59,417 nt of DNA. It comes from an uncultured Pelagibacteraceae bacterium (GTDB taxonomy: Bacteria > Pseudomonadota > Alphaproteobacteria > Pelagibacterales > Pelagibacteraceae). The position numbers and the translations under genes were made by a program. Where the stretch lies: assembly GCA_902579285.1 (NCBI GenBank), contig CACHGA010000005.1, positions 1-59,417 on the forward strand, read 5' to 3'. Below are positions 1-8,919 of the stretch, piece by piece; position 1 is the stretch's first letter; every line of letters begins with the position of its first letter. The notes beneath the pieces were generated by a model, which was not told the origin of the DNA, ran no database searches, and saw only the letters and a list, made by a program, of their open reading frames with translations.

Positions 1-632
1 GTATCATTATGAGCATGTATTCCTAAATTTTTTCCTGGAATACTTTTTGAAACTTTAAAAACTATTTCTCCAACTTCATGCGGAAGAGTTCCTCCATTTG
101 TATCACAAAGAACAATCCATCTCGCTCCTTCGTCAAATGCGGTTTTAATACAATTTAATGCATATTCAGGATTGTTTTTATAACCGTCAAAAAAATGTTC
201 AGCATCGAACATAAATTCTTTTTTATTTTTTATGAAAATTTTTGATGACTCTTTGATATTTTGTAGATTTTCATCATTTGTTATTCCTAAAGCTTTTTCA
301 ACATGAAAATCCCATGACTTACCAACCAAACAAACAGCTGGTGTGTTTGAATTTAAAATAGCAGATAATCCAGGATCATTTTGAGCACTCCTACCACTTT
401 TCTTTGTCATACCAAAAGCTGTAAGGATAGTTTTTCCTAACTTTGGAGGTTTGTTAAAAAAAGTGGTATCAAGTGTATTGGCTCCGGGCCATCCACCCTC
501 TAAATAATCTACCCCAAGTTCAGCAAGTGCTTTAGCTATTTTATTTTTATCATCAATAGAAAAATTAACGCCCTCGGTTTGAGCTCCATCTCTTAATGTG
601 GTATCGAAAATATATATTTTTTCTTTGGTCAT
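1..632 (-). CDS. cimA: (R)-citramalate synthase / isopropylmalate synthase family, C-terminus cut by window edge
   Basis: The reading frame opens at ATG 632 and runs off the left edge, giving about 210 residues of the N-terminal TIM-barrel catalytic domain. It begins with the family signature DTTLRDG (about residues 10-16) and reaches the metal-binding IHAHND motif at the window edge. The family condenses acetyl-CoA with a 2-oxoacid. The motif spacing and the stretch EGVNFSIDDK resemble citramalate synthase, which uses pyruvate on the threonine-independent isoleucine route, more than LeuA. The ATG overlaps the cysS stop as ATGA, so the two genes are probably translationally coupled. The missing C-terminal regulatory domain leaves the CimA/LeuA choice open. 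Confidence 0.82.
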   Translation of the reverse strand, partial: MTKEKIYIFDTTLRDGAQTEGVNFSIDDKNKIAKALAELGVDYLEGGWPGANTLDTTFFNKPPKLGKTILTAFGMTKKSGRSAQNDPGLSAILNSNTPAVCLVGKSWDFHVEKALGITNDENLQNIKESSKIFIKNKKEFMFDAEHFFDGYKNNPEYALNCIKTAFDEGARWIVLCDTNGGTLPHEVGEIVFKVSKSIPGKNLGIHAHND

Positions 633-1992
633 TTATATTTCCAAGTTGTTTTGTTATCTTTATCCTCAATAATAACCCCACCATTTTCAAGCTCTTTTCT
701 AATACTATCTGCTAATTTATAATCACCTTTATTTCTAGCATGCTCCCTATCATTAATTTTACTTTGTATAGTTTTTTCGTCAATTTTTGATCTTGTTTTT
801 TTAAATTTATTCCATATTTCTATGTCTTCTTCTAATAACCCAATAAGTTTGCATCCAGCAAGGAAAAGTTTTTTTTTGCAGACATGTCCCCTTTTGATGC
901 TTTGTCATATAAAGAATGTAATTTTGCTATGTAACCTGGAGTATTGATATCTTCTAAAAGTGGTTTTAATAAATCTTGATTTAAAACATCTTCTTCGGTG
1001 TTTTCAAATTGTGTATACCACTTGTCTAGGGTATTCTGACTTTCCTTAATTAAATTTTCATTCCAATCTAAGGGTTGTTTGTAGTGAGAACTCAACAAAG
1101 CAAACCGGATAACCTGCCCATTAATTGTTTTTCTCATTTTTTCAATTGTAACAATATTACCTAAAGATTTTGACATTTTTTCTTTATTAAAGGTAACATA
1201 ACCATTATGTAACCAATAGTTTGCAAATTTATCAACTTTATTTGCACAACATGATTGTGCAATCTCATTTTCATGATGAGGGAAAATAAGATCTAATCCT
1301 CCTCCATGTATATCAAAATTTTTACCAAGAAATTTTTCACTCATAACTGAACATTCAAGATGCCATCCAGGCCTTCCTCTGCCCCAAGGTGACTCCCAAC
1401 CTGGATCTTCTTCAGATGAAGGTTTCCAAAGAACAAAATCAAGAGGATGTTTTTTTAATTTAGAAATTTCTACTCTTGCGCCCGCGACTAATTCCTCAGG
1501 ATCTTTTTTAGATAACTTCCCATAATTTTTAAACGAGTTTATTGAAAAATATACATGATTATCTTTCTCATAAGCATGACTATTTTTTAAGAGATTTTCG
1601 GTCATAGTTATCATGCCTTTAATATGTTCTGTAGCTTTTGGTTCTGAGGTTGGCTTTAAACAATTTAAATATTTACAATCATCATGAAAACTTTTTGTAA
1701 TTGTTTTAGTAAGTTCCTCTATTGATATTTTTTTATTTTTTGAACTTTCTATAATTTTGTCGTCTATATCAGTTATATTTCTGACATAAGTGACGTTAGT
1801 TTTTCCAAAGATTTTAGATAAAACTCTATACAAAACATCGAATACGACTAAAGGTCTTGCATTACCCACATGTGGAAAATCATAAACAGTGGGGCCACAA
1901 ACATACATTCCAATTTTTTTTGGATTAATTGGTACAAACGTTTCTCTTTTGCCTGTTATAGTATTTGATAAGTTAAGCTGATTATTCTTCAT
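629..1992 (-). CDS. cysS: Cysteinyl-tRNA synthetase, reading frame broken by one base in an A9 run
   Basis: Class I aminoacyl-tRNA synthetase charging tRNA-Cys. Visible are the zinc ligands C32, C214, H239/H240 and E243, the HIGH-type motif HVGN (41-44) and KMSKS (272-276). The ATG frame stops at 832 after 386 residues, with an unrelated tail after residue 371. Shifting by one base at the A9 run (869-877 on the plus strand) restores a typical C-terminal anticodon-binding region (AGCKLIGLL, then NDREHARNKGDYKLADSIR) ending at 629, about 454 residues in all, the usual family length. The gene is normally essential and nothing else looks decayed, so a homopolymer sequencing error, polymerase slippage or -1 ribosomal frameshifting is likelier than a true pseudogene. 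It overlaps nadE by 11 bases. Confidence 0.88.
866..877 (-). other. Homopolymer / slippery heptamer A AAA AAC in cysS
   Basis: On the coding strand the codons read GCA AAA AAA AAC. The last seven bases form a canonical X XXY YYZ -1 slippery heptamer in the zero frame. A -1 slip here enters exactly the frame that encodes the rest of CysS. A tenth A in the genome or the transcript would do the same. I see no convincing downstream stem-loop, which weakens the programmed-frameshift reading. Confidence 0.5.
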
Positions 1993-2722
1993 TAAATGTA
2001 CATACCGGTATTGGATTCATTTTGTGTAAATTTTTCTTTCTTATCTCTAAATATTTTTTGTAATTTTGGTCATTTTTATTGATCATTGCTTTTTCAAGTT
2101 GCTCATAAGTCATACCAAGCTGTTGTACATCATTTCTGCCATCATTCCATAGTCCATCTGTAGGTTCTGAGTTAATAATTTTTTCAGACACACCTAGGAA
2201 TTTTCCAAGTTCCCAAACTTGAGTTTTTGTACAATCAGCAATTGGAGAAATATCTACTCCTCCATCACCATATTTAGTATAGAAACCAACACCAAAATCT
2301 TCGACTTTATTTCCGGTACCCACAACTAATCCTGAATTAGCTGTAGCCACTTGATATAAAGTAGCCATTCTCAGCCTTGCTCTTGAATTTGCATAACCAT
2401 GCTCATTATCGAAATTATTCAAAACCTGTGAGAAAGAGTTGAAAATTTTATCCATTTCGATCAAATGGTGTTCTACATTTTTGTATTTGTCTTTCAACCA
2501 TTTGGCATGTGTAAGGCTTAGGTCGTGCTGAGACTTTATTTGCTTAATTGGCATTGTTAACACAATCGTTTTGCGTCCAGTACTTGCACATAAAGCACTA
2601 ACTACAGAAGAATCTATACCGCCTGAAATGCCAATAACAAGTGCTTTTGGTTTGTAAGACGACTCGTCACAATAGTTATTGATCCATTTCATTATTATAT
2701 CTGCTCTTTTTTTTACATCCAT
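1982..2722 (-). CDS. nadE: NAD(+) synthetase, ammonia-dependent type
   Basis: Amidates nicotinic acid adenine dinucleotide to NAD+ using ATP. The 246-residue protein carries the N-type ATP pyrophosphatase P-loop SGGIDSS (33-39) and a later GNKVEDFGVGFYTKYGDGGVD block that contributes the deamido-NAD and ATP sites. There is no N-terminal nitrilase/glutaminase domain, so it must use free ammonia or a separate glutaminase. The start ATG at 2722 gives the expected N-terminus. The end overlaps the start of cysS. An A+T-rich hairpin separates it from the upstream DAHP synthase gene. Confidence 0.93.
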   Translation of the reverse strand: MDVKKRADIIMKWINNYCDESSYKPKALVIGISGGIDSSVVSALCASTGRKTIVLTMPIKQIKSQHDLSLTHAKWLKDKYKNVEHHLIEMDKIFNSFSQVLNNFDNEHGYANSRARLRMATLYQVATANSGLVVGTGNKVEDFGVGFYTKYGDGGVDISPIADCTKTQVWELGKFLGVSEKIINSEPTDGLWNDGRNDVQQLGMTYEQLEKAMINKNDQNYKKYLEIRKKNLHKMNPIPVCTFNEE

Positions 2723-2752
2723 AATTAGTACCTACCTCTCTTTTAAGGTCAG

Positions 2753-2781
2753 GTCTTAATAATTACAATAATTATTAAGAC
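2753..2781 (-). terminator. 12-bp perfect inverted repeat between DAHP synthase and nadE
   Basis: The arm GTCTTAATAATT at 2753-2764 is the exact reverse complement of 2770-2781, with a 5-base loop (ACAAT). The distal arm includes the stop codon of the DAHP synthase gene at 2775-2777. The stem is almost all A/T and no long U tract follows on the minus strand, so it is a weak fit to an intrinsic terminator. It may instead protect or process the mRNA 3' end. It is the clearest perfect hairpin I saw at a gene end in this window. Confidence 0.4.
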
Positions 2782-4151
2782 GCGGCTTGAATAATTTTAT
2801 TTGAAATTTTTGAATTTTTCTTAATTTCCTCTGAAATCAAGAAAGCTAGTTCTAAAGCTTGGTCAGCATTCAATCTTGGATCACAATGAGTTCTATATCG
2901 GTTAGATAAATCTTTTTCAGATATTTTTTGCGCTCCACCAGTACATTCTGTCACATCTTGACCTGTCATTTCTACATGAAGGCCACCTGCGTAGCTACCC
3001 TCAGATTGACTAACGGCAAAGAAGTTTTTAACTTCTTTTACAACGCTGTCGAAAGTTCTTGTTTTAAAACCGGTTGCTGCCTTTATGGTATTGCCATGCA
3101 TTGGATCACAAGACCAAACAACATTTAATCCCTCTTTTTTTACTGACTTAATTAGTTTGGGTAAATATTTTTCAACATTGTCAGCACCAAATCTTGATAT
3201 TAATGTCATTCTACCAGGTTCATTATTAGGATTTAAAATATTACAAAGTTTAATCATTTCATCTGCTTTCAAAGTTGGTCCACACTTTAAACCGATCGGG
3301 TTTTTAATGCCTTTGCAAAATTCAACATGTGCACCATCTAGTTGTCTTGTTCTGTCTCCAATCCATACAAAGTGAGCTGAGGTATCATGATATTCTCCAG
3401 TAGTTGAATCAACTCTTGTCATTGCTTGTTCGAATGGCAAATGTAATGCTTCGTGTGAAGTATAAAAATTTACAGTTCTTAATCTTCTATTGTTATCCGA
3501 GTTAATACCACACGCTTCCATAAAAGCTAAAGCATCACTAATTTTCTCCTCTATTTCTTTGTATTTGCCTTTTGTTCTATCTTTAATAAATCCTAAATTC
3601 CATAAATGAACTTGTCTCAAATCAGCAAAACCTCCTTGGGAAAAAGCTCTCAATAAATTCAGTGTTGATGCTGATTGAGAATATGCTCTAAATAATCTTT
3701 TTGCATCAGGTTGTCTTGATTTTTCTGTAAATTCCATCCCATTTATATTGTCACCTAAATAGCTAGGTAATTCTTTTCCATCTCTTTTTTCTGTCGGTGC
3801 GCTTCGTGGTTTAGAAAACTGTCCTGCAATCCTTCCAATTTTAACAACCGGTACAGATGCGGATGCTGTTAAAACTAAAGACATTTGTAAAATTATCTTA
3901 AATGTATCTCTTATATTGTCGGGATTGAACTCTGCAAAACTTTCAGCGCAATCTCCTCCTTGTAGTAAAAATGCTTTTCCTTGAACAACGTCTCCTAGGG
4001 CTTTTTTAAGTGATCGAGATTCACCCGCAAAAACTAAAGGTGGATATTTTTTTACTTTGCTCAAAACCAAATCAAGTTCCTTTTGATTTTGGTATTCCGG
4101 TATATGTTTTGCTGGAAATTTTTTCCAACTATTTAAAGTCCATTTTTTCAT
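2775..4151 (-). CDS. 3-deoxy-7-phosphoheptulonate synthase, class II (plant type)
   Basis: Catalyses the first step of the shikimate pathway, PEP plus erythrose-4-phosphate to DAHP. About 458 residues, the usual class II length, unrelated in sequence to AroF/G/H. Class II blocks visible include QGGDCAESF, GRIAGQFSKPRS, the EALHLPFEQAMTR stretch, WIGDRTRQLDGAHVEF, GLKCGP and VWSCDPMHGNT. I chose ATG 4151 rather than the in-frame TTG at 4157 because AAGAG lies at a suitable distance upstream. It sits alone between glmS and nadE on the same strand and may share a transcript with them. Confidence 0.93.
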   Translation of the reverse strand: MKKWTLNSWKKFPAKHIPEYQNQKELDLVLSKVKKYPPLVFAGESRSLKKALGDVVQGKAFLLQGGDCAESFAEFNPDNIRDTFKIILQMSLVLTASASVPVVKIGRIAGQFSKPRSAPTEKRDGKELPSYLGDNINGMEFTEKSRQPDAKRLFRAYSQSASTLNLLRAFSQGGFADLRQVHLWNLGFIKDRTKGKYKEIEEKISDALAFMEACGINSDNNRRLRTVNFYTSHEALHLPFEQAMTRVDSTTGEYHDTSAHFVWIGDRTRQLDGAHVEFCKGIKNPIGLKCGPTLKADEMIKLCNILNPNNEPGRMTLISRFGADNVEKYLPKLIKSVKKEGLNVVWSCDPMHGNTIKAATGFKTRTFDSVVKEVKNFFAVSQSEGSYAGGLHVEMTGQDVTECTGGAQKISEKDLSNRYRTHCDPRLNADQALELAFLISEEIKKNSKISNKIIQAAS

Positions 4152-4189
4152 ATTCAACTCTTGGTGGATATTTATATTATTATTACAAT

Positions 4190-6007
4190 TTATTCAACTG
4201 TAACGGATTTGGCTAAGTTTCTTGGCTTATCTATATCGCATTTTTTGAATAAAGCTACGTGATATGAAAGAAGTTGAAGAGGTATAGTAAACATAAAAGG
4301 TGTAAGAGTTAAATCAGAGTCTGGTAAATTAATTTGAAACCTTATATTTTCACTAATAACCTTTCCGTCAGAATTAGTTAATAATAACACTTTGCCACCT
4401 CTAGCTATAACCTCTTGCATATTAGATAAAGTCTTTTCAAAATATTTATCTTTTGGTGCAATAACTACAACTGGTAAACCATCTTCTATTAATGCTAAAG
4501 GACCATGTTTCATTTCTCCAGCAGGATAGCCTTCGGCATGTAAATATGAGAGTTCTTTTAATTTTAGTGCACCTTCTAATGCAATTGGAAATGAGGAACC
4601 TCTTCCTAAAAACATTGAGCCTTTAGACTCATAAATATCTTTTGCAATTAATTGAATTTTTTCTTCTTCTTTTAACGCTTCACTGATTAGTGTGGGCAAT
4701 TTTTTTAATTCAGAAATTTTCTTTTTATATTCAACATTTTGCATGTCATTTCTGACCTCAGAAATTTTTAAAGAGAGTAAATATAAAACTAACATTTGAC
4801 CAAGAAAAGCTTTTGTAGAAGCCACCCCTATTTCTGGTCCAGCATGAATTGGTAAAACACAGTCTGAGTTTCTGGCTATTGAACTTTCAACAACATTTAT
4901 AACTGAACAAGTTTTAACATTTTGCCTTTTGCATAGATCTAAAGCAGCATATGTATCAGCAGTTTCGCCAGATTGTGATACAAAAATATAAAGGGCTTTT
5001 TTATCAAATCTAACTTTTCTGTATCTAAATTCTGAGGCTATGTCGACTTCAATATTTAAAGATGTAAATTCCTCAAACCAATATTTAGCTACTAAACAAG
5101 AATGGTAGGCAGTTCCACATCCAATCAATACTATCTTATTTATTTCTTTTGGATCTAGTGGAAGGTTGTAAAAATTTATTTCCTCTCTGATTTTATCAAT
5201 ATATTCTTTTAAACAAGTTTTGACAGTAATAGGTTGTTCAAAGATTTCCTTTATCATAAAATTTTTATAATTCCCCTTACTAACTGATGCTTTGTCCTCA
5301 GAAAGTGTAAAAATTTCTTTATTAATTTTATCTTTATTATGATTATAAAATTTAACTTCATCTTTAGATAAAACACATACATCTCCATCATCTAAATAAG
5401 AAATTTTGTTTGTCATTGATTTTAAAGCATATGAATCGGAACCTAAATAATTTTCATTATTTGAATAACCAACAGCTAAGGGACTACCTCTTCTGGCACC
5501 GATGACAAAGTTTTTGTGATTTTTAAATATTATACCCAAAGCAAAACTACCTTTGAGTATATCTATAGTTTCAAATACTGCTTTTAAGGGATCTAATTTT
5601 TTTAATTTTTCTGTAAGAAGAACTGTTATTACTTCAGTATCTGTTTGAGATTTAAAAATCTTACCAGATTTTTCAAATTCTTTTTTTAGTTGATCAGAAT
5701 TTTCTATTATTCCGTTATGTACTACTGATACTATCTCACTTGAGTGAGGATGGGCATTGATTTCGTTCGGAACTCCATGTGTTGCCCACCTTACGTGTCC
5801 TATTCCTAAATTTCCTTCATTTGGACTTTGAAATAAAATTTTTTCGAGTTTTTCCACTCTTCCAGAACATTTTTTTTCATTTATTTCACCATTTGCAATT
5901 GTAGCAAGACCTGCGGAGTCGTAACCACGGTATTCTAATTTTTTCAGAGCATTTACTATGTTAGTAGAAACTTTTTTATTACTGGCTATACCTATTATCC
6001 CGCACAT
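4190..6007 (-). CDS. glmS: Glutamine--fructose-6-phosphate aminotransferase (isomerizing)
   Basis: Makes glucosamine-6-phosphate for peptidoglycan and lipid A. The 605-residue protein starts MCGIIGIA; the cysteine after Met is the Ntn nucleophile of the glutaminase domain (about 1-220). Two SIS isomerase domains follow, with SQSGETADT in the first and GRGSSFPIALEGALKLKE in the second, and the family end PRNLAKSVTVE is intact. Its start ATG overlaps the stop of the upstream acetyltransferase-only GlmU by one base. The two genes therefore form a coupled amino-sugar pair. I saw no glmS ribozyme, which would not be expected in this group. Confidence 0.96.
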   Translation of the reverse strand: MCGIIGIASNKKVSTNIVNALKKLEYRGYDSAGLATIANGEINEKKCSGRVEKLEKILFQSPNEGNLGIGHVRWATHGVPNEINAHPHSSEIVSVVHNGIIENSDQLKKEFEKSGKIFKSQTDTEVITVLLTEKLKKLDPLKAVFETIDILKGSFALGIIFKNHKNFVIGARRGSPLAVGYSNNENYLGSDSYALKSMTNKISYLDDGDVCVLSKDEVKFYNHNKDKINKEIFTLSEDKASVSKGNYKNFMIKEIFEQPITVKTCLKEYIDKIREEINFYNLPLDPKEINKIVLIGCGTAYHSCLVAKYWFEEFTSLNIEVDIASEFRYRKVRFDKKALYIFVSQSGETADTYAALDLCKRQNVKTCSVINVVESSIARNSDCVLPIHAGPEIGVASTKAFLGQMLVLYLLSLKISEVRNDMQNVEYKKKISELKKLPTLISEALKEEEKIQLIAKDIYESKGSMFLGRGSSFPIALEGALKLKELSYLHAEGYPAGEMKHGPLALIEDGLPVVVIAPKDKYFEKTLSNMQEVIARGGKVLLLTNSDGKVISENIRFQINLPDSDLTLTPFMFTIPLQLLSYHVALFKKCDIDKPRNLAKSVTVE

Positions 6008-6648
6008 TATTTTTTACTCCTATAATTTTCTATTTCTTCTTGTTCAGACCTTTCCAAAGCCAAAGAGTTTTCTTTCACATCTCTTGTGATTACAGAGCCG
6101 GCACCAATAATTGATTTTTTTTTAATTTTTACTGGAGCGACCAAAGATGTATTTGATCCAACAAAAACATCGTCAGAAATAATGGTTTTATTTTTTTTAA
6201 CTCCATCATAATTACAGGTAATCGTTCCAGCTCCAATATTTGTATTTTTTCCAATCTCACTATCGCCAATATAAGATAAATGATTGACCTTTGATTTTGA
6301 ATTAATTTTAGATTTTTTTGTCTCTACGAAATTTCCAATTTTAACACCTGGCATTAAGTGTGTTCCTTCTCTAATTCTGGCGTAAGGTCCTATTGTTACT
6401 TTATTTTCAATTTTCGCACCCTCAATATGACTGAATGATAAAATTTCAACGTTGTTACCTATTTTTACTTTTTTACCGATAACTACATAAGGGTTAATGG
6501 TCACATTTTTTCCAAACTTAGTGTCTTTAGATAAAAAGATTGTTTCTGGAGCAATTAAATTTACACCAGACTTTAAAGCTTTTTTTCTCAATCTTTCTTG
6601 AATTGCTTTGTATGTAACAGCTTTTTTAAATTTTGAATTTGTGTTCAT
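6007..6648 (-). CDS. GlmU C-terminal-type glucosamine-1-phosphate acetyltransferase, uridylyltransferase domain absent
   Basis: Left-handed beta-helix acetyltransferase of 213 residues built of hexapeptide repeats. The second half matches the acetyltransferase part of bifunctional GlmU: YARIREGTHL, GNFVETKKS, HLSYIGDSEIG, NIGAGTITCNYDG and a GAGSVITRDV end. The N-terminal nucleotidyltransferase domain (about 230 residues with LAAGxGTRM) is missing; the start ATG 6648 is only 72 bases from a divergent gene, so there is no room for it. Residues 1-40 are a short helical lead-in. Coupling to glmS supports a role in UDP-GlcNAc synthesis, with uridylylation done by another protein. Confidence 0.85.
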   Translation of the reverse strand: MNTNSKFKKAVTYKAIQERLRKKALKSGVNLIAPETIFLSKDTKFGKNVTINPYVVIGKKVKIGNNVEILSFSHIEGAKIENKVTIGPYARIREGTHLMPGVKIGNFVETKKSKINSKSKVNHLSYIGDSEIGKNTNIGAGTITCNYDGVKKNKTIISDDVFVGSNTSLVAPVKIKKKSIIGAGSVITRDVKENSLALERSEQEEIENYRSKK

Positions 6649-6720
6649 AAAAATTTCTCTTTACATTAGAATTATGATTGTAATAAGTCACAAAATATTT
6701 CTTATTATAACTTGAACGAA

Positions 6721-7383
6721 ATGACTCAAAAATTAACAATTTTATTCGATCTAGATGGCACACTAGTTAATACAGCTCCTGATCTGATGGCTGCTCACAA
6801 TCACGTTATGAAAAAATTTGGTTACCAACAAAAAAATCTTAGTGATATTAAACATATTGCTGGTAAAGGTGCGTGGATCATGATGCAAAGATCTTTCAAA
6901 GAGGAAATTAAAGATGAAAAATTAAAAAAAGAAATGGTAAGAGAATTTTTAGATTATTATGCTAAAAATATCGATAAGAATAGTACGCCTATAAATGGCA
7001 TAACTAGTTTTTTGAAATGGGCACAGTCAAAGAAAATCCCTATGGGTGTATGCACAAATAAACAAGAGAGACTTGCGGTTGATTTATTAAAAAAAATAAA
7101 GTTAGATGAATATTTTCATTACATTGCTGGCTGTGATACGTTTGATTTTAATAAACCCGATCCTAGACATCTTACAAATGTGATTGAAATAATTGGCGGA
7201 GACATAAATAAAGCTTTAATGATAGGTGATAGTGAAGTGGACTCTCAATCAGCAATTAACGCTAAAATTCCTTTTATATTAGTTGAAGATGGATATACAG
7301 AAAAGAAAATTGATCAAATTCCACATGATATTGTCGTTAAAAATTTTTTAAATTTTGAAAAAATAATTGAAAAATTTTTATGA
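6721..7383 (+). CDS. gph: HAD-family phosphatase, phosphoglycolate phosphatase-like
   Basis: About 220 residues with HAD motif I FDLDGTLVNTAPD just after the start, motif II in VCTNKQ, the lysine in DFNKPDPRH and motif IV in GDSEVDSQSA. A helical cap lies between motifs I and II (C1 cap). This pattern is typical of Gph, which removes 2-phosphoglycolate, although HAD substrates cannot be read from motifs alone. I prefer ATG 6721 over the in-frame TTG at 6712. It is divergent from the GlmU-like gene, and its stop overlaps the start of the LysE gene. Confidence 0.8.
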   Translation: MTQKLTILFDLDGTLVNTAPDLMAAHNHVMKKFGYQQKNLSDIKHIAGKGAWIMMQRSFKEEIKDEKLKKEMVREFLDYYAKNIDKNSTPINGITSFLKWAQSKKIPMGVCTNKQERLAVDLLKKIKLDEYFHYIAGCDTFDFNKPDPRHLTNVIEIIGGDINKALMIGDSEVDSQSAINAKIPFILVEDGYTEKKIDQIPHDIVVKNFLNFEKIIEKFL

Positions 7384-7982
7384 TAGATTTTCAACTACTG
7401 TCTGCATTGGTCACTTATTATTTTATTATGTTTGCAACCCCTGGGCCTAATAATGCAATGTTAACAGCTTCTGGATTGAAATTTGGTTTTGTAAAAACTT
7501 TGCCACACTTGATAGGGATACCTTTGGGTCATATTTTTCAAATAGGTCTTGTGTGTTTTGGCTTTGGTAATCTTTTTATATTATTTCCAGAATTACAATT
7601 TTATATGAAGATATTATGTTTCGTTTATTTAATATACTTGGGCTGGAAAATTATTGGCTCTTTCAGTTTGGTTGAAAAAGATACAGGTGGTCGACCTTTA
7701 AAATTTTATGAGGCATCTTTATTTCAATTTATAAACCCAAAAGCCTGGGCAGTTGCTATTACTGTTGCCTCTGGTTTTTTCCCCACCGAGGAAAACTTTA
7801 TTATTGCTACAATGTTTTTAGTGATTACTGCTGCGATAGTTTGTTTTCCATCTATATGTATTTGGGCAATTTTTGGTAATAGTCTAAGAATCTTTATAAA
7901 AAACACTAAAGCTAAAAAAATAACTGAATATATTTTGGCAATTTTGTTAGTTTTAACTGCTATAGTTGTATTATTAAAATAG
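7380..7982 (+). CDS. LysE/RhtB-family amino-acid exporter
   Basis: A 200-residue hydrophobic protein with about six membrane segments. It has the family N-terminus FATPGPNNAMLTASGLKFGF (about residues 12-31) and the FQFINPKAW motif in the middle, both standard for LysE/RhtB/CmaU exporters in the inner membrane. Substrate unknown; relatives export basic or neutral amino acids and homoserine. It overlaps the preceding phosphatase by four bases, so the pair is probably co-transcribed. Confidence 0.85.
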   Translation: MIDFQLLSALVTYYFIMFATPGPNNAMLTASGLKFGFVKTLPHLIGIPLGHIFQIGLVCFGFGNLFILFPELQFYMKILCFVYLIYLGWKIIGSFSLVEKDTGGRPLKFYEASLFQFINPKAWAVAITVASGFFPTEENFIIATMFLVITAAIVCFPSICIWAIFGNSLRIFIKNTKAKKITEYILAILLVLTAIVVLLK

Positions 7983-8020
7983 TCTTTGATTTTATATTTT
8001 TGTTTTAATATAAAAACTTG

Positions 8021-8917
8021 ATGCATTTTACAAAAAAAGATGCCAAAACAAAAAGAAAAGATTTTTTAAATAATCTTAAAGAAAAAAAATTACTTAGATT
8101 TCCGGGTGCTTACAATCCTTTGTGTGCAAAATTAATTGCAGAGATAGGCTTTGATGGTGTTTATATATCTGGTGGAGTTATGTCTAATGATCTTGGAATT
8201 CCAGATATAGGTTTGACCACTTTAAAACATGTCAGTTATAGAGCAAATCAAATTGCTAAAGTTACTGATTTACCGACAATAGTTGATGCAGATACTGGTT
8301 TTTCAGATTGTAGTAAGACAATAGAAACATTTGAAGAAATGGGTCTCTCTGGATGTCATATAGAAGATCAAATTGCAGAAAAAAGATGTGGTCATTTAGA
8401 TAACAAAGAGCTTATTTCAAAAGATCAAATGGTAAAAAAAATTAAAGAAGCTGTTGCTTCAAGAAAAGATCGAAATTTTTTGGTTATAGTGAGAACTGAT
8501 GCAAACCTAGTAGAAGGACTGGAAAAAACAATTGAGAGAGTAAAGGCTTATGAAGCTGCAGGTGCAGATATAATATTCCCTGAGTCAATGAAAGATGAAA
8601 AAGAATTTGAAAGCATAAGAAAAAACTCAAAAGTATTCTTATTAGCTAATATGACAGAATTTGGGAAATCAAAACTATTATCCACAAAAGAATTAAAAGA
8701 TTTGGGTTATAATATTGTTATATATCCAGTAACAACGCAAAGATTAGCAATGAAAAGTGTGGAGGATGGTCTGAGGTCTATTTTTAAGGATGGACATCAA
8801 AATAACATTATAGATAAAATGCAAACTCGAAAAAGATTGTATGAATTGGTAGAGTATGAAAAGTATAATACTCCTGATAAAAAAATTACTGATTTTAAAA
8901 CAGAGGGACATGAATAA
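8021..8917 (+). CDS. prpB: 2-methylisocitrate lyase
   Basis: Isocitrate lyase/PEP mutase superfamily TIM barrel, about 298 residues. It shows RFPGAYNPLCAKLIAEIGFDG at the start, the substrate-loop motif EKRCGH (about 120-125), DADTGF for metal binding and VRTDA. KRCGH with this length is typical of PrpB, which splits 2-methylisocitrate to pyruvate and succinate in the methylcitrate cycle. ATG 8021 is preferred over the adjacent TTG at 8018. The citrate-synthase-like gene follows two bases after the stop, supporting a propionyl-CoA role. No prpD lies next to it. Confidence 0.88.
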   Translation: MHFTKKDAKTKRKDFLNNLKEKKLLRFPGAYNPLCAKLIAEIGFDGVYISGGVMSNDLGIPDIGLTTLKHVSYRANQIAKVTDLPTIVDADTGFSDCSKTIETFEEMGLSGCHIEDQIAEKRCGHLDNKELISKDQMVKKIKEAVASRKDRNFLVIVRTDANLVEGLEKTIERVKAYEAAGADIIFPESMKDEKEFESIRKNSKVFLLANMTEFGKSKLLSTKELKDLGYNIVIYPVTTQRLAMKSVEDGLRSIFKDGHQNNIIDKMQTRKRLYELVEYEKYNTPDKKITDFKTEGHE

Positions 8918-8919
8918 AT

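Noticed and set aside
7724..8026. 100-codon minus-strand frame overlapping the LysE gene
   Set aside because: Antisense to the conserved exporter and not similar to any known protein.
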